Positions 8,061-15,977 of a stretch of 64,000 bases of DNA are shown here, one piece after another. The position numbers and the translations under genes were made by a program. A model generated the notes under the pieces. That model was not told the DNA's origin. It ran no database searches and worked only from the letters and a program-made list of their open reading frames with translations. The stretch is from Roseiarcus sp963807735 (GTDB lineage: Bacteria; Pseudomonadota; Alphaproteobacteria; Rhizobiales; Beijerinckiaceae). Position 1 is the first letter of the stretch, and every line of letters begins with the position of its first letter. The stretch lies in assembly GCA_963807735.1 (NCBI GenBank), contig CAWEDI010000025.1, positions 68,273-132,272 on the forward strand, read 5' to 3'.

Positions 8061-8907
8061 GGGGGTGTCCTCATTTAGGGGATTCGCAAATCAGGAAAAG
8101 CGTGATTCATGAGGAGCCTTCCTACTGGGGGCTTTTGGATGAAGCGCTACGGACTGCGCGACGATCAGTTTGCTCGCATCGAGCAATTGCTGCCGGGTCG
8201 CCCCGGCTACGTTGGTCGCGACAGTGAACGAGGCAACCGGCTTTTCGTTGACGCGGTTATTTGGAAGTTCCGTTCGGGAGCGCCGTGGCGCGATTTGCCG
8301 GAACGCTTCGGCCCTTGGAAGAATATTCACACCCGCTTCTCGCGTTGGGCCAAGAGGGGCGTATGGGAGAATCTTTTCAAGGTTTTGGCCGATGACCCCG
8401 ACAACGAATACGCCATGATCGACGCGACCATCGTCAGAGCCCACCAGCACAGCGCCGGGGCTCGAAAAAAGGGGGTCTCGACCAAGCCATAGGTCGCTCG
8501 CGCGGCGGGTTGACCACCAAAATTCATGTCGTCGTTGACGCCTTGGGCAACCCGTTGGCGCTGAGCCTCACCGGTGGACAAGCTCACGACATCACTCAAG
8601 CCGAGACGCTTATCGCTAACGTGGCGCCAGACGCGGTCCTCGCTGACAAGGGCTACGACTCGGATGGCTTCATCGCGAGCCTTGAACGTCGAGAGATTGA
8701 AGCCGTCATTCCCTCCCAAGGCCAATCGTAAAATCAAACGCGATTGCGACTACGCCCTATACGCAGAACGCAACCTGATCGAACGTTTCTTCCAGTATAT
8801 CAAACAGTTTCGAGGCGTCGCCACGCGCTATGAAAAAACCGCTCGCAACTTTCTCGCCGGCCTTCATTTGGTCTGCGCTCTGGCTTGGCTTAAATGAGGA
8901 CACCCCC
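8061..8907 (+). mobile_element. IS5-family (IS427-like) insertion sequence with TA duplication
   Basis: An 847-base element with near-perfect 17-base inverted ends, GGGGGTGTCCTCATTTA at 8061 and its complement ending at 8907. The dinucleotide TA is repeated on both sides (8059-8060 and 8908-8909), the usual target duplication of the IS427 group. The insertion is precise: its removal restores the host ORF. Confidence 0.92.
8139..8897 (+). pseudogene. IS5-family transposase in three frames
   Basis: ORF A (ATG 8139) contains the N-terminal DUF4096-like region: RYGLRDDQFARIEQLLPG and DAVIWKFRSGAPWRDLPERF. It ends at the AAAAAAGGGGG run near 8465-8475, the expected programmed frameshift site. ORF B holds the DDE residues: GGLTTKIHVVVDALGNPL and VLADKGYDSDGF. 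A second frame change lies near 8710, where one extra C separates EAVIP from PKANRKIKRDCDYALYAERN. The last part, NLIERFFQYIKQFRGVATRY, carries the catalytic Glu. The second shift would normally inactivate the enzyme, unless it is a sequencing error. Confidence 0.8.
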
Positions 8908-8953
8908 TACCTCGAAGAGTTTCAATCGCTTCTGACCAGCAGAGTTTACGTCG

Positions 8954-9448
8954 GTGTCTGAGCCGGAGGCCGCCAGTTTCAAGATACCGATCTGGCTTTG
9001 GGCCAAGGTCATCGCCGATCTGCGCCGCCGGGGCGGCGGCGTGCGCGAAAGCGGGGCGTTCTTGCTTGGGCGGGACGACGTCACCCCAGCGCGTGTCAGC
9101 TCTTACGTCTGTTACGACGACGTTGACCCCGAGGCGTATCAGCGCGGAGTCATCGCGTTCCACGCGAATGGCTGCGCGGCATTGTGGACGCATTGCCGCA
9201 CGAAGGGCGTGCGGCTGTTAGTCGACGTCCATACGCACCCCGGTGCCGATGTCCGACAGAGTGACACCGACGAGCGCCATCCAATGCTGCCGGTCATCGG
9301 GCACACCGCGATGATCGTTCCCAATTTCGCGCGGACGGTTTGGTGGTCTCTGAAAGCCGTCGGCGTCTACGAATATCTCGGCGGGTTCAAATGGCGATCA
9401 CACCCGCCCACCGCGCGGAACCGCCACGTCCGACTCGCACTGTGGTGA
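8954..9448 (+). CDS. JAB/JAMM-domain isopeptidase of the ubiquitin-like operon
   Basis: A 164-residue protein starting at GTG 8954, overlapping the end of the restored E2-like gene by 8 bases. The JAMM zinc motif is complete: Glu in VRESGAFLLG near residue 36, then DVHTHPGADVRQSDTDERHP, i.e. HxHPG followed by SxxD. Such proteins remove ubiquitin-like tags or trim the C-terminus of the modifier. It is the only gene of the operon still intact, apparently because no IS hit it. No membrane segment is present, so it acts in the cytoplasm. Expression is doubtful since upstream genes are interrupted. Confidence 0.85.
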   Translation: MSEPEAASFKIPIWLWAKVIADLRRRGGGVRESGAFLLGRDDVTPARVSSYVCYDDVDPEAYQRGVIAFHANGCAALWTHCRTKGVRLLVDVHTHPGADVRQSDTDERHPMLPVIGHTAMIVPNFARTVWWSLKAVGVYEYLGGFKWRSHPPTARNRHVRLALW

Positions 9449-9452
9449 GAGC

Positions 9453-10102
9453 ATGAGCGTCATCGATATCGAACTGTCGCGCATTTCGAAGCTGCTTATG
9501 GATCGCGACCAAGCCGGAGCAGATACCGTACTTGCGCGGCGTCAGACTCTTGCCGTGAAGCTCAACTGTGGCGACGACGTCGCCGGCTCCTATACGTTGC
9601 AACTCGCGGTACTGACGGCCGCGGTCATCGGCTGCCGCTGTTTTCCCGGCGCTGTGCGCGCGGCGTACTCGGAAGCTCTCAGAGATGCGCCCCTGTTGGT
9701 CTGGCCGTGGCTTGAACTTACGTTCGGCGAAGCGCTCGCTGAGATTCTTGAGCAACCGGCTTCGGTCGCTAACACGGAATCACATGAGGTTATTTTCGGC
9801 GACGCCTCAGCGCGGGAGCGGGCTCTCCGCGTTACGTTCGACGGTTGGATTGCAAAGGTCGACCCGTGTCCAGCGTGGAGCGCCTGCCGGAACGCGAGTA
9901 TTTCGCGACCTCGGGGGTGCTGGCGGCGTCGCTGGCGATGTCCGAGTTATTCGCTTCCTTTGCAGGCATCAGCCTTCAGGCGACGCGGCGCGTCGTCGCG
10001 CTGTCGCTGTGGCGTCCCGAGCTTGACGTTGGCGTTCCTGACGCCCTCGGCATTCCGGTCGAATATCTGCCGCGCAACGCGTGGGTGCTCGGCGCAGGCC
10101 AC
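9453..10102 (+). pseudogene. E1-like (ThiF-type) activating enzyme, N-terminal part only
   Basis: ATG 9453 is four bases after the JAB stop. The frame covers an N-terminal domain ending FDGWIAKVDP near 9870. One frame over it continues SVERLPEREYFATSG, VLAASLAMSELF, then PVEYLPRNAWVLGAGH, so a one-base change lies near 9855-9870. The last block matches the start of the Rossmann nucleotide-binding loop (GxGxxG) of ThiF/E1 proteins. Homology ends exactly there, fused to IS256 transposase sequence. The adenylation site, catalytic Cys and rest of the enzyme are missing from the window. The E1 identity is inferred from the operon and recalled homologues. Confidence 0.65.
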
Positions 10103-11234
10103 GGCGAGCGTTCGCCCGACCGGCTCGCCCATCGCAACGGCTATCGCGACCGGGATTGGGAGACTCGGGCAGGAACAGTCGAACTGCGCATACCGAAGCT
10201 GCGCAAAGGCTCGTACTTCCCAAGCTTTCTGGAGCCGCGGCGCATGGCGGAGAAAGCGCTGACGGCGGTCATCCAAGAGGCTTACGTCCACGGCGTCTCG
10301 ACCCGTTCGGTGGACGACCTCGTCAAGGCGATGGGCGGGACAGGTATCTCGAAGAGCCAGGTCAGCCGGCTTTGCGAGGAAATCGATGAACGCGTGAAGG
10401 CGTTTCTCGACCGCCCGCTTGAGGGCGAATGGCCTTATGTCTGGCTCGATGCGACCTACGTGAAGGTCCGCCGCAACAATCGCATCGTGTCCGTCGCGGT
10501 GATCGTGGCCGTCGGCGTCAACGGCGATGGGCGGCGCGAGGTCTTGGGAATGGATATCGGCCCCTCCGAGGCCGAGACCTTCTGGACCGAGTTCCTTCGC
10601 AAGCTCAGGCGTCGCGGCCTGCGCGGCGTCAAGCTGGTCGTCTCCGACGCCCACGAGGGCATCAAGGCCGCCGTCGCCAAGCTGATGAGCGCGAGCTGGC
10701 AGCGTTGCCGGGTCCACACCATGCGCAACGCGCTCGCCCATGCCGGCAAGAACAGCCGGCGCGTCGTCTCGGCCTTCATCGCCACCGCCTTCGCCCAGGA
10801 CAGCGCGAACGCCGCCAAGACGCAGTGGCGCAAGGTCGCCGATCAATTACGGCCCAAGCTGCGCAAGCTCGCCGAGTTCATGGACGAGGCCGAAAACGAT
10901 GTCCTCGCCTACAGGCGTTTCCGTCCGATCACTGGCCAAAACTCCACTCCACCAACGGCCTGGAGCGCCTCAATGGCGAGATAAAGCGGCGCACCGAAGT
11001 CGTCGGCATCTTTCCCAACGACGAAGCCATCGTTCGGCTCGTCGGCGCTATCCTGCTCGAACAAAACGACGAATGGGCCGTCCAACGGGCGCGCTACATG
11101 ACGCTGGAAACCATCGCCACCTTGAGCGATGATGCCGTCGTCGAATTGCCCGCCGTGGCTATCTGACCGATCCGGCCCTAGCCGGAAGCCGTGGTGGAAC
11201 AACCCTCAGCTACACCACGCCTCGGGACACGATC
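10091..11234 (+). mobile_element. IS256-family element, copy A, 5'-truncated
   Basis: The right end is intact (CTACACCACGCCTCGGGACACGATC ends at 11234). The left end and the first 40 or so codons of the transposase are missing. The junction lies in a stretch shared with the E1 gene (GGCGCAGGCCAC at 10091-10102), so deletion by short homology is likely. Its sequence is almost identical to copy C (62577-64000) and clearly diverged from copy B. Confidence 0.8.
10103..11166 (+). pseudogene. IS256 transposase, truncated and frameshifted
   Basis: The protein begins within the mutator-type transposase at GERSPDRLAHRNGYRDRDWE. DDE residues are recognisable: VWLDATYVKVR (Asp) and LVVSDAHEGIK (Asp). 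A one-base deletion at about 10912 (relative to copies B and C) moves the frame, ending the ORF at 10984; the rest, HSTNGLERLNGEIKRRTEVV with the catalytic Glu, continues in another frame to 11166. The upstream frame stays open into the E1-like gene, giving a chimeric ORF from 9845. Confidence 0.85.
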
Positions 11235-11534
11235 GACGAGGCGCGTGAAGTATTCGCTGGCGCCATCGTCGACGCTCATCGCTGGCTCGATGAACTGCTC
11301 TCCGATCCAACCAAATCCATCGCGGCTCTTGCCGACCGGGAGCGCAAAAACGAGCGCTCGATTCGTATGACGTTGTCGCTGGCGTTCCTGGCTCCGGACC
11401 TTGTTAAAGCTGCGATCGATGGCAACTTGCCGCGCGGCTTCAACACAACGAGGCTCGTCGATTTGTCGATGCTGTGGCCTGAGCAATGGTCGGCCCTCGG
11501 CCTCGAGCGGCCTGCAGACGATCTCGGGACGTAA
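11235..11534 (+). pseudogene. C-terminal fragment of a serine recombinase
   Basis: Directly after the IS256 right end the frame reads AHRWLDELLSDPTKSIAALA, then ERSIRMTLSLAFLAPDLVKAA, LPRGFNTTRLVDL and MLWPEQWSALGL, ending at TAA 11532-11534. This is the conserved C-terminal tail of a phage-type recombinase family common in Hyphomicrobiales. The catalytic domain is gone. It may be the remains of the integrase that brought in the island next to tRNA-Val. Confidence 0.65.
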
Positions 11535-11804
11535 CCGCTCGCGGGCACGCCCCGCCGCACATTCGATCGGCATGCGACGAGCTTTTCCTAAGCCTTGCAT
11601 CAATACGGTTCGGTAGCGCGCTACGCCATCCCGCCAAACCGGGAAACGGAATTTTGGGCAGCCGAGACTTTGACGGCTCACTGCTCGATTGAGAGACCAA
11701 ATGCGAAAGTATGCCACTCGGAGACCGTTTATACCGGCGGTAACTCACAGAAATGTCGACGGAATGTCGCAGATAGGAAAAGAGCCAGGTTCGCACGGAC
11801 TGCA

Positions 11805-11879
11805 TGGTGGGCGATACAGGGATCGAACCTGTGGCCCCTCCCGTGTGAAGGGAGTGCTCTACCGCTGAGCTAATCGCCC
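11805..11879 (-). tRNA. tRNA-Val (CAC), CCA encoded
   Basis: On the minus strand the gene begins GGGCGATTAGCTCAGCGG and ends with ATCGCCCACCA. The acceptor stem GGGCGAT pairs with ATCGCCC. The anticodon arm is CTCCC-TTCACAC-GGGAG, giving anticodon CAC, and the T-arm contains GGTTCGATCC. The 3' end faces the accessory island to the left. Confidence 0.95.
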
Positions 11880-11891
11880 GACCCGGCCCCT

Positions 11892-12572
11892 CTAAGCCGT
11901 GCGCGCGGGCCAAGTCAAGTTTTGCAGCGCCCCGTCGAGCTCGTCGAAATGCGAGATCACGCGGTCCGGGCCGAGTTCGGCGACGGGCGTGTCGGTGTAG
12001 CCGAAATCGACCGCCACTACCGGCATTCCCGCCGCGCGCGCGGTGCGAATGTCGGTGACGGAATCGCCGATCATCACGCTCTCTTCCGCGCGACCGCCCG
12101 CCCGCGCCACCGTCTCCAGCAGCGGTCGCGGGTCGGGCTTGGCGACGCCGAACGTGTCCTGCCCGCAGACGAACGCGAAATAGTCGCGCACGCCGAGCTT
12201 CTCCAGCAGCAGGTTGGAGGATTGCTCGATCTTGTTGGTGCAAACCGCCAATTTCCAGCCTTCGCCGCGGCAGCGATCGAGGCAGGCGAGCACGCCGGGG
12301 AACAGCGTCGACTTGTCGGCGATATGGGCGTTGTAGAACCGCAGGAACTCGACGAACAGCGCGTCGAGCCGGGCCGGCGTCAGATCGCGTCCCGCGCGGG
12401 CGTAGCCGCGCTGGAGCAGCGCGCGGGCGCCCGCGCCGACCAGCGAGCGGGCGGCCTCCAACGGCACGGGGGCGATGCCGTCCCCGGCCAGGACGTGGTT
12501 CAACGCGTCGATCAAGTCCGGCGCGGTCTCGGCGAGCGTGCCGTCGAGATCGAAGACGAGCGCGCGCCCCAT
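11892..12572 (-). CDS. gph: Phosphoglycolate phosphatase (HAD family)
   Basis: A 226-residue HAD hydrolase. Motif I is ALVFDLDGTLAET at the N-terminus, motif II is AVCTNK near residue 112, the lysine is in GVAKPDPRPL, and motif IV is MIGDSVTDI near residue 167. The alpha-helical cap between motif I and II is of the phosphoglycolate phosphatase type. The enzyme would remove 2-phosphoglycolate formed by Rubisco oxygenation or DNA repair; substrate assignment within the family is only probable. The start codon overlaps the stop of the aminotransferase gene (TGATG), so the two are translationally coupled. Confidence 0.85.
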   Translation of the reverse strand: MGRALVFDLDGTLAETAPDLIDALNHVLAGDGIAPVPLEAARSLVGAGARALLQRGYARAGRDLTPARLDALFVEFLRFYNAHIADKSTLFPGVLACLDRCRGEGWKLAVCTNKIEQSSNLLLEKLGVRDYFAFVCGQDTFGVAKPDPRPLLETVARAGGRAEESVMIGDSVTDIRTARAAGMPVVAVDFGYTDTPVAELGPDRVISHFDELDGALQNLTWPARTA

Positions 12573-13774
12573 CAGCGCAGCGAGGCGGTGAAGGTCTGGA
12601 TCTTCTTACAGGCGGTCTCCAACGTGGCCAGCGAGGTCGCGTAGGAGACGCGGAAGTTCGGGCCTTGCCCGAACGCCGAGCCCTGCACCGCCGCAACGCC
12701 CTCCGCTTCGAGAAGCTCGCTGACGAAGTCCTCATCGGTCTCGATCACCTTGCCCGACGGCGCCTTGCGGCCGATCGCCTCGGCGCAGGAGGAATAGACA
12801 TAGAACGCCCCCTCCGGCTTCGGGCACTTCAGGTATTTGGCCTGGCCGAGCATCGACACCACGAGGTCGCGGCGCTCCTCGAAGGCCTTGCGGCTGCGGG
12901 GAATGAAGTCCTGCGGGCCGTTCAGCGCTTCGACCGCCGCCCATTGCGCAACCGTGCAGGCGCCCGAGGTCTGCTGGCCTTGCACCATGTCCATCGCCTT
13001 AATGAGCTCGGCGGGACCGGCGGCGTAGCCGATGCGCCAGCCGGTCATGGCATAGGCTTTGCTGACTCCGTTCATCGTCAGGGTGCGCGGCTTCAGCGCC
13101 GGCTCAATCTGCACCGGCGTCGAGAACTCGAAGTCGCCGTAGACGAGGTGTTCGTACATGTCGTCGGTCAGCACCCAGACATGCGGGTGCCTCATCAAGA
13201 CCTCCGTCAGCGCCTTGAGTTCGGAGCGCGTATAGGCGGCGCCGGACGGGTTCGACGGCGAGTTTAGCACCACCCACTTGGTCTTCGGCGTGATGGCGCG
13301 CTCGAGGTCCTCGGGGCGCAGCTTGAAGCCGTCCTCGAGGCGGGTCGGCACGATTCTCGGCTCGCCCCAGTTGATCGCCACCATCTCGGGATAGCTGACC
13401 CAGAACGGCGCGGGGATGATGACCTCGTCGCCGGGGTTCATCGTCACCAGGAAGGCGTTGTAGAGGATCTGCTTGCCGCCCGTGGCGACGATCGTGTCGG
13501 CGGCCTTATAGTCGAGCCCGTTCTCGCGCTTGAACTTCTGCGCGATCGCCTCGCGCAGCGGCGGGATGCCGAGCACCGGGGGGTATTTGGTCTCGCCGCG
13601 GCGGATGGCGTCGATCGCCGCGTTCTTGATGTTGTCGGGCGTGTCGAAATCGGGCTCGCCGACCGACAGCGAGATGATGTCCCGACCCTTGGCTTTCAGA
13701 TCGCGCGCCTTCTGCGTGACCACCATGGTCGCGGAGGGCTTTACGCGATTGAGCACATTGGCGAGGAAAGCCAT
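12572..13774 (-). CDS. aspC: Class I pyridoxal-phosphate aminotransferase, aspartate type
   Basis: A 400-residue protein starting at ATG 13774 (MAFLANVLNRVKPSATMVV); upstream in-frame codons are Arg/Pro-rich and unlikely to be translated. Fold-type I features are clear: SLSVGEPDFDTP near residue 35, the NPSNPSG-like NSPSNPSGAAY near 173, the TDDMYEHLVY segment, and the PLP lysine in NGVSKAYAMTGWRIGY near 238. C-terminal Arg (FRVSYATS) binds the carboxylate. It resembles the alpha-proteobacterial aspartate/prephenate aminotransferases. It is the first gene of the pair with gph. Confidence 0.9.
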   Translation of the reverse strand: MAFLANVLNRVKPSATMVVTQKARDLKAKGRDIISLSVGEPDFDTPDNIKNAAIDAIRRGETKYPPVLGIPPLREAIAQKFKRENGLDYKAADTIVATGGKQILYNAFLVTMNPGDEVIIPAPFWVSYPEMVAINWGEPRIVPTRLEDGFKLRPEDLERAITPKTKWVVLNSPSNPSGAAYTRSELKALTEVLMRHPHVWVLTDDMYEHLVYGDFEFSTPVQIEPALKPRTLTMNGVSKAYAMTGWRIGYAAGPAELIKAMDMVQGQQTSGACTVAQWAAVEALNGPQDFIPRSRKAFEERRDLVVSMLGQAKYLKCPKPEGAFYVYSSCAEAIGRKAPSGKVIETDEDFVSELLEAEGVAAVQGSAFGQGPNFRVSYATSLATLETACKKIQTFTASLR

Positions 13775-14065
13775 GGAACGGTCCCGATGAGACGCGCGCC
13801 GGAAGCGGCGTGCGGGCGGGGAATAAACCGGGGAGGGCGGGCGGGCAAGCCTCGGGTTCGGGATCAGCCGGCGCAACGTGCAGAAACGGGTCGGCGGGGT
13901 GATATGTCAGGGGGTTGGGCGCCGTTTTCTGTCCTGCGAGGGGGGCGGTGGCCGAGCGAGTGAGCCGAGCTGAACCTCCCGCTCCAATAGATCCGGTAGT
14001 AGCGCTTAAATATATGAAATTAAACAACAATATTCAGATTCTCAGCCGAAACGACGGGACATGCA

Positions 14066-14098
14066 AACAAAGAAGGCGAGGCGCATCGCGCCTCGCCT
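14066..14098 (-). terminator. Rho-independent terminator of sedolisin gene 1
   Basis: AGGCGAGGCGC (14074-14084), a three-base loop and GCGCCTCGCCT (14088-14098) form a perfect 11-bp hairpin. On the minus strand it is followed by TTCTTTGTTTG. It lies about 60 bases after the sedolisin stop and faces the right way. Confidence 0.8.
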
Positions 14099-14130
14099 CC
14101 AAGAATGTCCCGCACCGACTTCAAGTCGCG

Positions 14131-15639
14131 TCAGGCGACCTCGTCAGGGCGGACGGTCAGCCGCCCGACAGCGGGTTGGCGTTGATCGGGGAGCCCCAGC
14201 CGCCGCACTCGTTCCAATAGACGCCGGTGGCGGACTTTCTGCTTCTGCGGAACTATGGAGCCGCCGAAGGTGATATAGTAACCCTTGAACGGCGGGCTGA
14301 AGTTGTACGACGTGGGAACGCCGCAATCGCCGCTGTCCATCTTGCCGAAGTAGGATTGCACCTTGTGCTGCTTGCCCAGGCCGTAAAGCACCGTGAGATA
14401 AGCCGCCGAGCTGTTATAGAAGTTTCCGCTCGCGTTGGTGATGCCCGCCATAACCGGCGAGGCGACGCTAGTACCGCCGATAACTGTCCACCCGGCGTAG
14501 CTGAGGGTGTTGTAAATCCAGACGCCGGTCTCGGGATCCGCTACCGCCGAGACATCAGGAATGCCGCGGAAGTTGCCAAGGACCTTCGACTCCGCGCTCT
14601 GCCAGCTCGGGATCGGCTCGTAGACGCTGGTGCCGGCGCCTTCACCGAGCGTATAGTAACCCGAACTATAACCGAACAAATCCGGATTGGGGAACCAGGA
14701 CTGCTGGCCGTTGAAGGCGCCGGTGTTGGGGTCATTGGCCAAGGTCGTGCCGCCGACCGCGACGAGGTTGGGCGAAACGGCCGGCCAACTCGGGTAGGTG
14801 TCGTCGCCGGTGGAGGCGAAGAACACGATCCCGCTCTTGACGAAGGCGGAATCGTTCGCGGTTTCGCCGCTATACTCGGCGCTGCCCCAGCTATTGGAGA
14901 TCATGCCGCCGCCGACCGCCGAAACGCACGCCGCCGCGACCCGCTCGGCGTTCAGCAAATCGGAATAGCTGCTCGACGCGGCTTCGACCAGGAACAGGCG
15001 GGCCTTCGGCGCCATCGCGTGCGCGTATTCGATGTCGAGGTCCTCTTCGACGTCCCAGCCGGTGCCGGAGGCGCTGGACACGGCCGGGCCGTTGGCGCAA
15101 GTTGTTGGGCTACCCGTCCCATAAATCTTCTGGAAGGTTGTGGCCGGGAGTCCGAACTGCTGGTCGAACTTGATAAGGTCCGTGGTCGCGGAGGTGAGGT
15201 CGTAGGCGTCGACGATCGCGATCGCCTTCGAACCTAGCGCGGAGTTCGTCGTCGTGAAGTTGGGGTTGCAGTTGAATGTCACCGCGACCAGGCCGTAATC
15301 GCAGGCCAGCGAAGCCGGGGTCGCGAACAGAAAGCGCGGCTGCGGCGGCCCGCCGACGTCGGGGCTCGCTCCGCCCGGCGGGTTGATCCCGGCGTATCCG
15401 CCCCTAGGGACCACGATTTCCACGTTGGTATGGGCCCGGCCGGGGGCCGTCACCAGCCCCGACGGCGGCCTGACGATCTGCAACCGCCCGCCTGGGTTGA
15501 GCACTTTCGAGCCTGGCGGCAAGGTCACGCCCGGACGGACTGCGACCGGCGCCGTTTGCGCCGCGGCGAGGCTCGCCCCCAGCAACAAAGCGCCCGCGCA
15601 CGTCGTAGTAAACAGCCACGGCCGATTGTAAGAAAACAT
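14131..15639 (-). CDS. Secreted sedolisin (S53) serine-carboxyl peptidase 1, C-terminus frameshifted
   Basis: ATG 15639 follows GGAGG. Residues 1-27 are a Sec signal peptide (LLLGASLAAAQ). The catalytic Glu and Asp lie in DVEEDLDIEYAHAMAP, the oxyanion Asp in ASTGDDTYP, and the Ser in IGGTSVASPVMAG. It lacks the long propeptide of classical sedolisins, having only a short proline-rich segment. The last 35 residues are out of frame: removing one A near 14238 would restore SATGVYWNECGGWGSP and a stop at 14157-14159, matching the neighbouring paralogue. The final FWNECGG-like segment is expected to bind calcium, so the shift matters unless it is a sequencing error. Confidence 0.85.
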   Translation of the reverse strand: MFSYNRPWLFTTTCAGALLLGASLAAAQTAPVAVRPGVTLPPGSKVLNPGGRLQIVRPPSGLVTAPGRAHTNVEIVVPRGGYAGINPPGGASPDVGGPPQPRFLFATPASLACDYGLVAVTFNCNPNFTTTNSALGSKAIAIVDAYDLTSATTDLIKFDQQFGLPATTFQKIYGTGSPTTCANGPAVSSASGTGWDVEEDLDIEYAHAMAPKARLFLVEAASSSYSDLLNAERVAAACVSAVGGGMISNSWGSAEYSGETANDSAFVKSGIVFFASTGDDTYPSWPAVSPNLVAVGGTTLANDPNTGAFNGQQSWFPNPDLFGYSSGYYTLGEGAGTSVYEPIPSWQSAESKVLGNFRGIPDVSAVADPETGVWIYNTLSYAGWTVIGGTSVASPVMAGITNASGNFYNSSAAYLTVLYGLGKQHKVQSYFGKMDSGDCGVPTSYNFSPPFKGYYITFGGSIVPQKQKVRHRRLLERVRRLGLPDQRQPAVGRLTVRPDEVA

Positions 15640-15734
15640 AGGTATACCTCCGCTCCCTAGGGCAGATCGCACGGGACAACAGAAATTTTTGGGATCCCCG
15701 GGGCCTGCAAACCAGTGTTAACAACGCTCTAACC

Positions 15735-15761
15735 CCTATAGCGGCGGTCGGCTGTTGTCAA
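15735..15761 (-). promoter_or_regulatory. Promoter of sedolisin gene 1
   Basis: On the minus strand TTGACA (15756-15761) is followed after 15 bases by TATAGG (15735-15740). The same arrangement, with shared flanking bases, precedes sedolisin gene 2, which supports its use. The downstream block with GTTGTTAACACTGGTTTGCA is also conserved. Confidence 0.6.
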
Positions 15762-15977
15762 TGAGAGGGCGTCGCCCTCTTCTCACGAATTGGCTAACAA
15801 ACTCACCTAATGCTGAGTTTATTTGTAACCCAATAAGTACAGGCGAATTGTTGACGCCCGGCCGGCATGATACCGACATCGGCGAACGGCGGCGCCCGGT
15901 CTCGCAACCGGGCGCCCGTCGCGCCAGCCATCAGGCTTACCGCTGGGGAAGCGGAATGAAGTTCGCCGCCGCCGTTC

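Larger units (their letters stand above)
7612..8961 (+). pseudogene. E2-like / putative metal-binding protein of the ubiquitin-like operon, interrupted by IS5
   Basis: The gene runs from ATG 7612 to 8060 and continues at 8908-8961. Removing the IS (8061-8907) and one copy of the TA duplication makes AAT TAC CTC GAA, giving ...HTIVN-YLEEFQSLLTSRVYVGV and a stop at 8959-8961, a whole protein of 167 residues. Visible blocks are RPNVYFWMAAAPP, RYYVALNLAG, PTGPLWDP and FTFCGRALYHPYDR with a later DHPSW. The Cys and two His are candidates for either an E2-like active site or the predicted 'CEHH' metal-binding domain described for these operons. Which is correct cannot be settled here. As it stands the protein ends at residue 149. 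Confidence 0.75.

Noticed and set aside
11440..12735. Long minus-strand ORF over tRNA-Val and gph
   Set aside because: It passes through a tRNA and through gph in another frame; composition is that of a shadow ORF.
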